From Cryptomeria japonica (Eukaryota > Streptophyta > Pinopsida > Cupressales > Cupressaceae): 64,000 bases of DNA. Shown piece after piece: positions 20,579 to 32,816 of this stretch. Positions within the stretch are counted from its first letter, which is position 1. Each line of letters opens with the position of its first letter. The stretch lies in NCBI RefSeq assembly GCF_030272615.1, contig NC_081413.1, positions 185,204,115 to 185,268,114 on the forward strand, read 5' to 3'. The notes under the pieces are model-generated. The model was given only the letters and a program-made list of their open reading frames with translations, was not told where the DNA came from and ran no database searches. Both the position numbers and the translations under genes were made by a program.

Positions 20579-23500
20579 ATGATGAAGAGGGAAGGTCATA
20601 AGTTCAACAAGGACAACTTTACAATATGGAAGGACAGGATGAAGATATATATCTGGGGTTTGGATGCACAATTTTGGAGCTATGTTGAGAATGCCTATGT
20701 AATCCCCATTGGCACACTAACCAATGATCAGAGAAGAGAGATACAAGAAAATGGGAAGTCATGGAAGCCCTTATTAGCAACTCGTACGATGTAGAGTTTA
20801 TTAATGTACAAGATAAGGATAATTCGAAAGAAGTGTGGGATAAATTGGAATCCATTTATGGTGGTGATGAACGTGTCAAGTAGGCTAAGGAAGAAATCCT
20901 TAGAGGAAATTTTGAAGATATGAGGATGGTTGAAGGAGAGACCATTCAACAGTATGGCATAAGAATCAAGATAGTGGTTGGAGAGATCAAAAGCACTGGT
21001 GGAACAATTGATGATGCCACTATTGTCAGTAAAGTTCTAAGATCACTTTTACCGGTCTATGCAATCAGGGTTGCTTCTATTCAAGAGCTAAGGTCTATTG
21101 ACAAAACCAAGGTATCTTTAGACTCTATTATTGCAAATTTGACTGCATATGAATTGAATAGCTATGATGGTAGTCTTTAGAAGACCGAATCAACCTTCAG
21201 AGCATATGTTTCCTCCGCACCAACTAGGAAAGGAAAAAAGGTCAATACCAGTTATGAATCTAGGCCAAGAAGAGATATGGACGATGAGGAGATTCTGATG
21301 GAGTTTGAAGCTCTTCTTGCCAAGAGACTTCCAAAAGGCACTGGAAAATATAGAGGTAAGCTTCCTCTAAAGTGTTTTTCCTACAATAAGATAGGACATA
21401 TAGTTGTTAACTATCCTAACAATGACAATAAGGATAAACCGGTGAGGTTTAGAAAGTATAAAGGAGTAGGTAGGAGAAATTGTCTTATTGTAGTGGATGA
21501 AGGTGTTACTGATGAGGAATCTGAGGATGAAGAGAATGAGGACATAGTGTTTGTGGTTGTCAAGGAAGAGTTCTCTAACCAGAAAGCCCTTGTATCACAT
21601 ATTGACAACTCCAACGAGTGGATCATTGATAGCGGGTGTTCTCACCACATGACTGGTGACCGGAAAAAGTTTCTCTCTCTTGAAGAATATGATGGCGGTG
21701 TTGTCCGATTTGGTAACAATGCACCTTGCATGGTGAAAGGCAAAAGATCCATCTCACTGAATGGAAAGAGCAATGTGGATGATGTCTACTGGGTGGAAGG
21801 CCTTAAGCACAACCTTTTGAGTGTTGCTTAGCTGAACGACAAAGGACTCATTCTGGAGTTCAAAGGTGGAGTCTGCAAAATAATTGGAAAGAGTGGTGAA
21901 CTTATTGCCACTGGTAAGTAGACCATAGGAAACCTATTTCAACTGAATGCCAAGATTAGTCAGTGCCTAATGGCAAAATTTGATGACAGTTGGATATGGC
22001 ATAGGAGACTTTGTCATGTGAATTTTGACAAAATTGTAAAGGCTAGTAAGAGGATTGTCTTTGCTAAACAAACCAGAGAATGCTTTGTGCAAAGAATGTC
22101 AACTTGGGAAGATGTCTTCCTCAACATTCAAAGGTAAGTCCTTTTTAGCAGAGAACTTACTTGATCTAGTGCACACCAATCTGTATGGTCCGATGAAAAC
22201 TAGAAGTATTCAAGGAGATCGATACTTCATGATTCTTACCGATGATTTCTCAAGAATGATGTGGGTCATATTCTTGAAAGACAAGTCTGAGGCATTTGGA
22301 AAGTTAAAAGCCTTTAGAGAATTGGTGGAGAAGGAGAGTGACAGAAGGATAAAATGCCTAAGAATCGATCAAGGAGGTGAATTCACTTCTGATGAATTCA
22401 ATAAGTACTATGAGGAGAATGGTATTAAGAGGTAATTGTATGCCCCAAGGACACCATAGGAGAATGAAATAGCCGAAAGAAGCAACAAGATTGTGGTTGA
22501 AGCGGCCAAAACTATGTTGATCCAAGGAAATGTCTCTCACACATTTTGGAGGGAAGCGGTGAGCACTATAGTCTATACCATGAACTGGGTACTCATTAAG
22601 AAAGGTAAAGACAAAACTTCTTATGAGTACTAGAATGGGAGAACTCCCAATGTGATTTATTTCAAAGTGTGATGAAGGAAAATTTCAAGGATATTTCACT
22701 AAAAGAAAATCTCTCAAGTGCTACAATAGGAGGAATTAGAAGATTGTTGAGAGTATCAATGTTAGGGTTGATGAATCCCCTGAGAAGCCTGAGGAAACCA
22801 GCAACAAGCAAATGAAAGATGAACCGGGTTTAGCCTTCTGGGAACCGGTTAAGAAAGAAAAAAGTGACAAACACTACAAAGACCTCAGTTTTTCTATACT
22901 GGTAGAAGCTTCAGTAGGTGAAGAAGAAGATGAAGCGGAAAAAGAAGAGGAAAAGCAAACTGAACCAGCTATAGTCATTCCTAGGTATGTAAGACTGCGT
23001 TATGATCCAAAGCAAATCATAGGAGACAAAGATGTAGGAATACTTACAAGAAGAAAGGTGAAAGAAAATTTTTGCATGATTTTAGAATTTGAGCCTAAGA
23101 CCGCTAGAGAGGCACTTACCAATGAAGAATGGATAAAGGCAATGGAAGAGCAGTTAGACCAAATACAGAAGAATGCAACATGGTCCTTGGCACCCAGAAT
23201 AGAACACAAGAATGCCATAGGTACCAAATGGGTCTTCAAAAATAAGCTAAATGAAGATGGCATAGTGGTAAGGAACAAGGCAAGACTTGTATGCAATGGA
23301 TATGCTTAGGAAGAAGGAGAAGACTATGGAGAAACCTTTGCCCTAGTGGCTAGACTGGAAGGTGTTCAAATGCTACTTGCATTTGTAGAATTCAAGGGAT
23401 TTAAGGTATACCAAATGGATGTGCAGTCTTCCTTCTTGAATGGAATCCTAGAGGAAGAAGTGTATATTTAGCAACCAAATGGGTTTGCTTTGTCAGAAGA

Positions 23501-24521
23501 TAGTGACATGGTGTTTAGATTACACAAAGCCCTGTATGGATTGAAATAGGCACCAAGGACATGGTATGAATGATTATACTCTCATCTTGTGAAGATAGGA
23601 TTTCAAAGAACAATTGAGGAAAACAACATCTACCTAAAATATGAAGGTGATCAGATTTTGTTATATGAAGTATTTGTAGATGATATAATCTTTGGTGGAG
23701 ATGATGATATGAGTCATGCATTTGTAGATGAGATGAAAAAGGAGTTTGAGATGTCTTCAATTGGAGCGATAAATTTTTTCATTGGTCTATAGATTCAACA
23801 AATGAAAGAAGGTATCTTCATTACCCAGTCCAAGTATATCAAAGAGGTATTGAAGACCTTTGGCATGGAGGAGAGAAAACCAGTTGGAACATTGATTGTG
23901 ACCATCTACAAACTAACAAAGGATGATGATACAATGTTGGTGGATGAGAAGGAGTATCAGTTGATGATTGGTAAGCTACACTATGTGGTGCACAACAGAT
24001 CAGATATTACTCATACAATGGGCATAGTGGCCCATTTTCAGAAGAGTCCAAGAGAATCCCACTTGGTAGCAGTAAAGAGGATTATTAAGTATTTGAAGGA
24101 TAGTTGATCATGGATTGTGGTATCCATACAATGATGAATTTGATCTCAAAGTATTTGAAGTATTTCCTAGTCTACAGTTGAAGAAGAGTATGTGGCTGAA
24201 TTTATGAACTACACTTAGGCAATCTGGATGAAGCATGTACTTAATGGCTTCAAAGTGATGATATCTGAACTGGTGAGTATTTTTTGTGATAATACGAGTG
24301 CAATAAATATTTCCAAAAATCTAGTATTGCATGCTAGGACCAAGCATATTGAGCTCAAGTATCATTTCTTGAGAGAAAAGGTTCAAAATAAAGAGGTTGT
24401 ATTAGAACATGTTTCCAGTAATGAGCAACTAGAAAACATATTCACTAAGCCCTTACCGAAGACTAAATTTACCTACTTGAGAGGTGAATTAGGGGATCTA
24501 CCCCTTCATGAAGTAAATTAA
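20579..24521 (+). pseudogene. Gag-pol of copia D
   Basis: Domains in order are a UBN2-type gag (20579-21180), a zinc knuckle near 21370 in which two cysteines are tyrosine, and the protease box with DSGCSHH near 21630. Then come the pre-integrase WHRRL box near 22000, the integrase core (22150-22500), the reverse transcriptase (23100-23790) with FVDDIIFGG near 23680, and RNase H (to about 24515). In the integrase the first catalytic aspartate position reads asparagine (HTNLYGP). RNase H has lost an internal segment near 24110-24170. At least a dozen in-frame stops exist, nearly all TAG where glutamine is expected, plus frameshifts such as near 20790. Confidence 0.93.
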
Positions 24522-24856
24522 TGATGCATGATCCACATCAGTCAGATACTTCCATGTTAGATATTACAGGATTGATGCACTGAAGGATGCTACTCCATAG
24601 GGGGAGCAACATAGTGGAGCTTGGAAGCTTGTGCCTCCACTTTGGCATTGTTGTCAAAGGGGGAGAAGATATATAATGATGAAGATATATGGGGGAGAAG
24701 ATATAAGTGTGTGAAGTGATTGAGAAAAGTGCACACTTACTAGTCCAGGTGATGGTGGTGATTGTACAAGTTGAACCAGTATATGTCAACCGGTATATGC
24801 TATTCAAAATGGTGTAGATACTGAGCACTGATACACTGAGTATTTCCATCAATGCC
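24522..24856 (+). other. 3' untranslated region of copia D
   Basis: No frame is present. The region holds several purine tracts (agggggagc near 24600, aaagggggag near 24655, atgggggag near 24690) before the true polypurine tract at 24857-24868. Confidence 0.7.
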
Positions 24857-24868
24857 AAAGGGGGAGAT
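24857..24868 (+). promoter_or_regulatory. Polypurine tract of copia D
   Basis: aaagggggagat directly precedes the LTR start TGTTGGCA. Confidence 0.9.
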
Positions 24869-26268
24869 TGTTGGCATATGATGAAGCGGTGACAATGTAT
24901 GTTGTCATTGATGTCAATAAGTGCTCATGCAAGTGAACTAGTATGCACCGGTATGAAGATTGGAAGTGGTTATGGTCAACTGGGATGGAGTGGACTGGTG
25001 TCGGGGTTCACTAAGTGTGACTACCGGTTGGTAGTCTCAGTTCAGCTCTAGGGTTTCTGGTTTGGCTTGTGCGGTGCAACTAATGATGTTTTGTGATGAG
25101 TTAGTTAAGAACAAGGATAAGGATCAAGATGCCATGTCAGCTATGTGCATGTGAAGGATTTCTTCGAGGATCTTGCATGTGATGATCAAATGTATTGAAT
25201 GTCTACCTTGGGAATGTGCATTTTTCTTAGAGGTATGCAAAAAGCACATGATGGGTTACTATTTTCCAGATGCGATGAAGATTGGACAATGCAGAATGAC
25301 TTGAGATCTATTTTAGATCGTTTCATTATATGTATTATATTTGACAGTTAGGATTGGACCACTTGTAATTGTAAACCTAAAATTTTTAGGGTTTAGGGTA
25401 TATGCTACCAACCTAATTGTTGTCTATAAGGTCGCTAAGTTTTGTTATTGGAGTTGTTGTCAAAAGTTGTGTGTGTGTCCGCATGTTTTGATACTTGCGA
25501 AACCAGAGTGAGGAATCTGTAGAGTGTGATTGCAGAAGAGAGGAACTAAAAAGGATCTGCCTTAGCAAGAAGTGTTTTTATCAAATCAGAGTGTTTTACC
25601 TATTGTCTTCTAACCATTTCAATAGAAGGTAAATACCTTGACTAGGTAGCTTTAACAAGCTTTGTTGTAAATCCTCTAACCAAGTGGCTGAAGTTCATTG
25701 ATTTATTTAAATCCTCTAGCAAGGTAACCTCTAACAAGGTTTCAACCTTTAACAGGGTATATAGCCATCCCTTAACTAGGTGATCTCTAACAGGATCGGT
25801 TCCTAACATAACCTTTATTGTAAAGTCTTTAACCAGACTAGGCTCCTAATAGAGCGGACTTCAAAAGAGTTCACAAAAAAGCTTGTGGGTATTCATCCCC
25901 ACCGTGGTTTTTCCCATTTGGGTTTCCAGATGAAAAATTTGTGTGTTATGGGTTGTGAGTTTTTCATGTGATGATTGTGTGATTAGGATTAAGTTAGATA
26001 TGCATGCAGTGTTAAATGGTTGTGATATTATTGATACAACTCATGCATGATTATATCAGTGAAGTAGTCATCAAGATTTGAGATCTGTTGAATGTTGCCT
26101 GAAGCATTTTTGTTTAACTAGTATTTCTATGGTTAAGTCCAGTCGTATATGTCAACCAGTTATATGTGCTTTGATCTGTCAAATTATCTGAGCAAGTTTT
26201 TGTGTGTACTGATTCACCCCCCCCTCTCAGTACCAGTTAGGACCTTAATAGTTCATCATTATTCATCA
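24869..26268 (+). repeat. 3' LTR of copia D
   Basis: This 1,400 bp LTR is collinear with the 5' LTR apart from small indels and substitutions. The U3 motif is at 24902-24917. Confidence 0.92.
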
Positions 26269-26273
26269 ATTAC

Positions 26274-26484
26274 AAAATGATTTATAAAGTAAATCCTCCT
26301 TTATGTCAGCCTCCAATGAAGTATTAATGTCGGTGTTGGTGTCGGTGCTGGTGTCGGTGTAGCCCTAAATGCTCCAAAGTTGCTATCTATCGGTATATGC
26401 TTCCTAGTGCCAGTTTATGACTTCCATCAGATCTTGTTGCCATCAATGACAAAAAAAGAATCCAATTAGTGTCAATTTCCAACA
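26274..26484 (-). repeat. 3' LTR of B, proximal part
   Basis: This continues the B LTR after D. It contains a short GGTGTC-type simple repeat (about 26328-26363) that is longer than in the 5' LTR, and ends TTTCCAACA. Confidence 0.88.
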
Positions 26485-26500
26485 ATCTCCCCCTTTGGCA
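26485..26500 (-). promoter_or_regulatory. Polypurine tract of B
   Basis: The minus strand reads TGCCAAAGGGGGAGAT directly before TGTTGG, identical to the tract of D. Confidence 0.88.
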
Positions 26501-26736
26501 TTGATGGCAACACTCATGTGAAAAATGGATTCCTTGTCAGTATGCTCCCCCTGAGAAATACACTCCATTTGATATCCTTCCCGTGTGTTTCTTTGATATT
26601 TTTCACATATGTGCATACTCCCCCTTTGACATTAATGCCAAAGACCGGTAAAAGAATTGAAAGAATAAAAGAAATACTGTTAGTTTCACTGGAGCTTAGT
26701 CATCTTCAAGATTTTTGGGTAGGCCTTTTGTAATAA
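26501..26736 (-). other. 3' noncoding region of B
   Basis: No coding frame is seen. Extra purine tracts (complements of gctccccctg near 26541 and ctccccctttg near 26618) parallel those of A-inner. Confidence 0.5.
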
Positions 26737-29700
26737 CTAAAGATATGTATCCCAACCGGATTTGAAAGTATCAGAAATAGATGCAAGTCCACTTAGTAAG
26801 TGGGCAAGTGTTTCCTTCTCTTGGATATCTATTGGTGTGGGTTTAGCTATCATGTCCATGCACTCTTTCTTATGAAAACCCAATGAATCTAGTCTAGGAC
26901 TTACCAATCCTCTTAGATTTCTTGCTCTTCACATGATTTTATCTCTCTCCTTCTCAAAAGAAAAAAATTGGTTCTCTAAGGAAATTTTTTTTCCATCAAC
27001 AAATGTGGTCAATTCAGTCAATCCATCAAAAGAATTAGCAATTTTAGCCATCTTATCATATAACTCCTTCAACCTTCTATCTACATTAGTCGTAAGACTT
27101 TCAATGTTACAACACACTCTGTAGATATTTGTACATTGTTTTAAACAAACCTCAATAGGAATAAGTTTTTCCTCTATTTTCTTCTTTTTTGTTTCTATAA
27201 TCTTATCAAAAGTTGTTCTTTTTGCTGTTGTGAAATTATCCAAAGCCTGTCATTCTGTAATCTACCTCAGAGATTGAAAATTGTTAGAGATATGTTCTGT
27301 TAGAGTCTTGAGCTTATCGGAAGGGCTTTCCCCATCTTCAATCTAACAATTAGGTATTATTCTATGCAATACTTGAGACCAATTTATCTATTAATCCTTT
27401 ATCTGTAGTACCTTCCTTCAGTAATTTCTGAGTAGCCATCATCACTAATTCAGTTGGACTCAACTCAGAGACTGATTTCTTCTCAACCTAAGAAGTGTCA
27501 ATTGCCAAAACCTTTGTTGGGGAATCAGTTTTACCTACCAGTATGGACTCAGTTGCTTTTACCTTGTCAATCTCAATCTCTTTTGCACCAATGGCTTCGC
27601 CACTTGGTACAATGTCAGTTACTGTCGGTGGAGTATTATCCACAATATTTTCAATGTCTTGTACATTGCCTTGCTAAAAAATGGTCTGTGTTGGTATAGA
27701 CTGTACACTCTCCTTAGCTATCAGTTGTGTCTGAATATCTATAGTTACTATCGGTTGTGTCAAAATTGGAGTTGAACTGCCCAAAATACCCTTCCCTTTT
27801 GATTTGTCAGGAATGGTGGAAGTTGTTTCCCTTTCAAATTCTTCTTGAGATGTGAGAAAGTCTAGGTTTTTCTAAAAGAATTTGGTCCATCCCTTACTTA
27901 TCTCATTTATCACCTCATTTACTCTCCCCATCATAAGGCTTATCTACCAGGATTTGCTACTGAAAACTATCCTATTTGTAGTGTCTATACATCTTTTCAT
28001 TTCTTCATTATTTATAGCACCACACAGTTCCAAAAGTGTAACTTCTTTGATCTCCCTAGCTCTCTTGATAGCATCAAGTCTCCTAGCCTCAAGCTTATTA
28101 TACAAGGATAAAGGTATCTCCTTCAAGATTTCAACTAAGGATTTCTTATAAATGTCTATATACAACAAAATGGCCTCTTTTAATTCCTTTTTCTTATTTA
28201 CTTCTAAATATTCATAATACTTTGATACATTTTTCAATATTCCATCTTTTGTAATTTCATCAATAAGCTCAGCACAGGTCATTATGGTCTTACCGGTTCT
28301 AGTATCATCGACCTTCTTCTTTTTGCTTGTGGTTATCGGTGTGACTGGTTTCCTCTTTTGCATAGGCTTCCTTGCTAGTGGTGGAGGTACAGTAGGCTTA
28401 GTTGCCTTTCTAACAAGTCTCCTCCTAGGCTCTGTCTTCTTCTTCTCTACCAGTAGTTTTACCACATTCTTCCTTTGTACCCTTCTGAAAGCCAGAGGTT
28501 CATTATCCTTAGAATCAGAATCAAAAGTGATAGGGGAAATGTGAACTTGTGGCTTCTTCACTTCTGTAGTACCAACCTCAGCCAGTTTAGCTACCTGTTT
28601 GGATTTAGAACCCGATTGAGTGTCTATCGTATACATCACATCTTGTACATATGCAAACATATTATCTATTTTTCGTCTCTCTTCTCTTCCTGTTAAAACT
28701 AGTTTTCACTTCAAGAGCCTTCTCTCTTTCTGTACCAAAATGCTATGTTTTATCATCTAATGGGGCATCTAACAACATCTTTTCATAGATTTCAAAAATG
28801 CTATCATCCACCTCATATCCAAGCTCAGTAATCCAGATTTGCCTAGGTTTAGCTACTTCCATAAGAGTTTCATCAATTTTTACCATGAAACAAATATCAG
28901 TGGAATACTTCTCCACAATGTTCTTTGAAATTCTCTCCCTTTGCCTCATGTTTTCTTTAAATGTCTTAAAATACCCCCAAATTTTCTCATCTTTGCTAGT
29001 ACCAAGACGGGTGATTGCTTCCTTGATTTGTATACCTACCAGTATGTCATGAGCCCACTGCTTCTTCCCTAGACCAGGTATCTCATTTAGGAAGTAAAGC
29101 ATTAAACAAACAATCAAGTTTCCATATCTAAAAGTGTCTTTATTGATTCCTTTAATCTTACCAAGGTTTAACATCACTTCACTCCTCATCTATTCACATA
29201 AATCATACTTCACATTATTCCTCAGCATCTGATATGCAACATGAATACATGAACTAGCAACAGAATTCAATCAGTTGGATTGAGTTACCTTGTAACCTAT
29301 GATCATGCTTGCAAACTTTATATCCATGTCGGCGATTGTGCTTATCCTCATTGATCTGTTATTAGGTGTAGCACCAGTGAGTTTCTCGACCTATGTGTTG
29401 GAAATTTTCTTTCCAGGTTCTTTTCCAACCCTAGGTAAGCTGGTGACAACTTGAATAGCCTCCTTCATGATCATGTAAGGCCTATCTAGTAAAATAAATT
29501 CATTGTGAACCCTGCTCAGAATGTATCTGATAACCTCATCTTTGAATTCCCATATGTACATAATACTGATTAACCCTAGATCCTCAATTGATTTGTATTC
29601 CAGTTTGATGATTCTAAAGTCTCCCAGTATCACAAATTGATACATGCTTTTGATGTCCTTTGTGCTCAAATCCTCAAGGGTGCAGTGAATGTATGCCCTC

Positions 29701-29866
29701 ACATCTTTAACATACATCATGCTATCAGGAACCCTAGAAAATGCTCCCGTAGAGTCTTCCTTTTTAGCAATTTTGGGACCTCCTTAAATACTAGCCTTAA
29801 CCTATCCTTGACTTCGACAATGGTGGGATTTTAAATAAAAGTAGGAACTAAAGATCCAGATGCCAT
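26737..29866 (-). pseudogene. ORF2 of B
   Basis: It starts at the ATG 29866-29864 (MAS, as in A) and ends at the TAG 26739-26737, about 1,040 codons with several frameshifts and stops. The segments 29720-29391 and 29189-28743 share one frame. The N-terminal domain carries 'LSRVH', 'IIGYK' and, at 29190-28830, the segment homologous to 10713-10440 of A, with shared 'W', 'M.QR.RIS..IV.KY' and 'K.DE..MEV..PRQ' positions. A basic, proline-rich linker with RKPMQKRK and SKKKKV clusters lies near 28310-28370. The C-terminal third is K/E/L-rich and probably helical. Length and order match A ORF2. The function is unknown. Confidence 0.78.
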
Positions 29867-30219
29867 TTCAAAAAATACCTGAAAGTGAATGTCGGTGGAA
29901 GATTGAGTGCTTCAGATAATTGCTCAAAATCCTTTCACAATTTTTTTGCTCACTCTTAACTCGCATATTCTTCTCTTTGAATGCTTGAATGCTCGATGAG
30001 TAAAAAAATTGAATTCACTTACCCTCTTTTATCAACGAATAAAACCTTAATTTTCTATAATAAATGCTTCACCAACAACCCTACGGATGTCGGTTTCATA
30101 GTCATGTGTTGGGTGAACCATCATCAATGATAAACACAATTCTCTAGATCTCCTTAAGTCTCTTTCGAGGTGCTATCCAAAATTTAGCAATGACTTTTCC
30201 AACCCCTAAGGCTTATGCC
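29867..30219 (-). other. Spacer between ORF1 and ORF2 of B
   Basis: This spacer is noncoding. A purine tract remnant (complement of aacccctaaggc, 30201-30212) follows the ORF1 stop, and an AT-rich TATA-like stretch lies near 30050, about 190 bases before the ORF2 ATG. Confidence 0.45.
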
Positions 30220-31359
30220 TCAGTTACTAGTGGAATTTTCTACCGGTGGAGAAATAGCATGTTCTACTGGTGGAGTTACTGATGTAGATCCATCTCCACT
30301 TGGTTCTTTAGATTTTCTAACCCATCTCTTGGTGTGATCTTGTTGTATTTTATCTACTTTCTGCTTTCCTTTCTCATTGTCATTATCATTGTTAACCGGT
30401 TGAGTCTTTCTTCTATTGTACTTAGCAATATGACCTATTTTTTTGCATGCATAACATGTAAAATTGTTCTTCTGAATTGATTTGACTTATCCAGTATCAT
30501 TTCTTGACCTACAATGATTAGAAAAATGTCCAAACTTTCCACATGCATGACATTTAACATTCATTCTGCAATCTTCTGATCTATGACCATATTTCTTGCA
30601 CTTTGTGCATTGATCGGGAATAAAATTGTAGTTTTTATTTTCTTTATTTCTACATTGTTTAGCCATATGCCCAAATTTATTGCAAACAAAACATCTACCA
30701 TTGAATTTATAAGCATTAGATTGCCTTACCGATTTTCTCTATTCTGATGAGTTCTGCATACTGTTTGTCAGATTTTCACTTGCAGTACCAGAGCTTTCAC
30801 CTTGTACAAATCCAAGTCCTCCAGAATCATCAATCTATCTTTGTCTTTTCAATAAGTCATCCAACTATGCAGCACTAATCCTAAACTTTTCTTTACACTC
30901 ACTTGCATTAGTCAGTTCATCTCTCAAAGTAGTTATTTGTCTCTCAAGTTCTTGTTCATTGTTCTAGGAGTGTGCCAAATCAGTTCTTAACAGATTATTC
31001 TCATGATTCAATCTGCCACATTCATGAAATTTGTTCTTCACAGATATAACAAGATTATCTTTCTTCTTCTTTCTATCCTCAATATCTTTTGATAACCTCG
31101 TAGTTAGATCTTGCATTTCATTCTTCATGAGCATGTTTGCTTGACTTAGTTTCTGACATTGTTCCTTAAGAGAATTCTTCTCCACATCATCCAATTTTTG
31201 CAAAAGTTCTTTTCTCTTGGCTTGAGCAGATGATAACCTTTCTTGCAGGATAAGAATGAATTAATTTTCAGAATTCAATTCTTCTTGCAATTTTAAGTTC
31301 TTTATCCTTTCAGCATCATAATCCTCAAGGGCCATCTCAAGTTGCTTCTCCATAGTCAT
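30220..31359 (-). pseudogene. Gag-like ORF1 of B (coiled coil plus zinc knuckles)
   Basis: One frame of 380 codons runs from the ATG 31359-31357 to the TGA 30222-30220, interrupted by about five stops (first at 31263-31261, next at 30966-30964). The N-terminal half is a K/E/L/Q-rich coiled coil. The C-terminal half has four zinc-knuckle-like boxes between about 30710 and 30430, three of them with the full C-x2-C-x4-H-x4-C spacing. A P/V/S-rich tail follows. The design equals ORF1 of A and G, while the sequence is only distantly related. No UBN2 gag domain and no protease follow. Confidence 0.82.
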
Positions 31360-31418
31360 GTTCAAATATTCTAGTTTTAGGATCTTCCTCAAGCTGTTAA
31401 ACTTCTTTTGAGGTACCA

Positions 31419-31431
31419 GGCTCTGATACCA
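31419..31431 (-). promoter_or_regulatory. Primer-binding site of B
   Basis: The minus strand reads TGGTATCAGAGCC two bases after the LTR, a perfect initiator tRNA-Met primer site. Confidence 0.92.
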
Positions 31432-31433
31432 AT

Positions 31434-32320
31434 TATTGGGATCCAAGAACACTGAGAGGGGGGGATGAATTAGTGTTCTACCAGTATCAATAGTTTTTGT
31501 CCTTTTACACCATGCATATATAAACTGGTAAAAAAATAAACATATAACAAGAAGTAAATAAACCATAACACATAGAATTTATACATGGAAAACCTCAATG
31601 AGGAAAAACCATGGTGGGATTTGTGACCCACAATATCAGTTCATTGGCCATATGAAAAGATATTACATATAATATGGGCCTGCACATGTAGGAAGGCACA
31701 CTGCCTAGAGCATGCTGCTCATCACTAAAGAGTCTCACTAACTACAAGCTTTCTACTAAAGTAAATTACTGAAAATGTACTCAAGAATGCATCTGCTATG
31801 CCAAATAGAGTTCTAGTTCTAGCTCTGCTCTATACCGGTTCATAAACCCTTTACCAGTATTACTTCTCCTCCAAGAATGCTTTCCAAGCTATCTACAGAT
31901 CATTGCATGATATAACATCTACATACAACATGATCTTCATACATATATTTCGCATCATACAGTTCTTCTATGGTCTCCTATACCCACATATTTCATATGT
32001 CACTACATCACAAAAATAACCTAGCAGACTGACCTATATACCTATTACAAATGATATGCCTTATGTCAGCTTACAATACATTTACAAAAGATATTCAATG
32101 TCGGCCTTGACAATAATTACAAAATGATTTATAAAGTAAATCCTCCTTAATGTTAGCCTCCAATGAAGTATTAATGTCAGTGTCGGTGTCGGTGTAGCCC
32201 TGAATGCTCCAAAGCTGATATCTGTCGGTATATGCTTCCTAGTGCCAGTTTATGACTTCCATGAGATCTTGTTACCATCAATGACAACGAAATGGATCCA
32301 ATGAGTGTCAATTGCCAACA
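31434..32320 (-). repeat. 5' LTR of B
   Basis: This 887 bp LTR starts TATTGGGATC on the plus strand (TGTTGG in the 3' LTR) and ends TTGCCAACA. It contains the U3 core TTGTCATTGATG (minus, near 32280) and GCCGAC (minus, 32105-32100). Confidence 0.92.
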
Positions 32321-32816
32321 AAAAGGAGAAGTTTATCAGAACCCTGCAAGTATGAGAATTATCGTTGTCAAGTTTTTTGCGGTACTGTAGGAAAAGATAA
32401 TATTACCACAGCCCCGCAAGTCAAAAATATTGATGCTACCTTCCATGTTATTGCGAGAAAAACAAAATTCTACTGCATCCCCGCAAGTCAAAATATCGCC
32501 ATTGCCAAGTCATTGGTGGTACAGCGGCAAGAAGGGGTCACCACAGCCCCGCAAGACATAATGTTGCCACTGCCAGGTCTTTTGTGGTGTTGTGGGAAGA
32601 AGATATTACTGTAGCTCTGCAAGCCCAAATATCATCTTTGCTAAATCATCTATGGTACTACGGGAAGAGGATGTCACAACAGCCCTGCAAGAAGGGAACA
32701 TCTCCCAACAAACTCATCTGTGGTTTTTTGGGGAAGAAGAGGACACCACATTCCTACAAGCTTGGAACAGCCCCTACCATTTAGTTTGCGGTACCATAGG
32801 AAAGGGGATGCCAAAA
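32321..32816. repeat. 68-70 bp tandem array in the LTR of copia C
   Basis: The box ending 'c..gcaag' recurs with its end at 32350, 32420, 32487, 32555, 32623, 32691 and 32760, giving spacings of 67-70. One more unit lies left of element B, ending at 18390. Units are diverged and share 'ggtact.tggga' and 'cacagccccgcaag' parts. The first five bases are the right AAAAG duplication of B. Confidence 0.85.

Larger units (their letters stand above)
19143..26268 (+). mobile_element. Complete Ty1/copia retrotransposon D (decayed)
   Basis: The layout is 5' LTR 19143-20507, primer site 20510, gag-pol 20579-24521, polypurine tract 24857-24868 and 3' LTR 24869-26268, with TSD ATTAC. The domain order gag, protease, integrase, reverse transcriptase, RNase H is that of Ty1/copia. 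It lies inside the 3' LTR of B. The many stops make it incapable of self-mobilisation now. Its cis signals closely match those of A and B, so its family is a candidate enzyme donor for them (inference). Confidence 0.93.
18438..32320 (-). mobile_element. Complete pol-less LTR retrotransposon B
   Basis: This second family has the same layout as A, read on the minus strand. The order is 5' LTR 32320-31434, primer site 31431-31419, ORF1 31359-30220, spacer, ORF2 29866-26737, 3' region, polypurine tract 26500-26485, and 3' LTR 26484-26274 plus 19142-18438. The 3' LTR is split by copia D. The element is flanked by AAAAG duplications and interrupts a tandem array in the LTR of copia C. No pol domain is seen. 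Without D it is about 6.8 kb. Confidence 0.92.

Noticed and set aside
24538-24858. Minus-strand 107-codon frame after copia D pol
   Set aside because: It lies in the 3' untranslated region and polypurine part of D and resembles no protein.
31261-31566. B ORF1 starting at 31566 within the LTR
   Set aside because: The first part is LTR and primer site translated by chance. The ATG at 31359 begins the coiled coil.
32321-32816. CRISPR or satellite centromere array
   Set aside because: Only about eight diverged 68-70 bp units are present, contained in an LTR.
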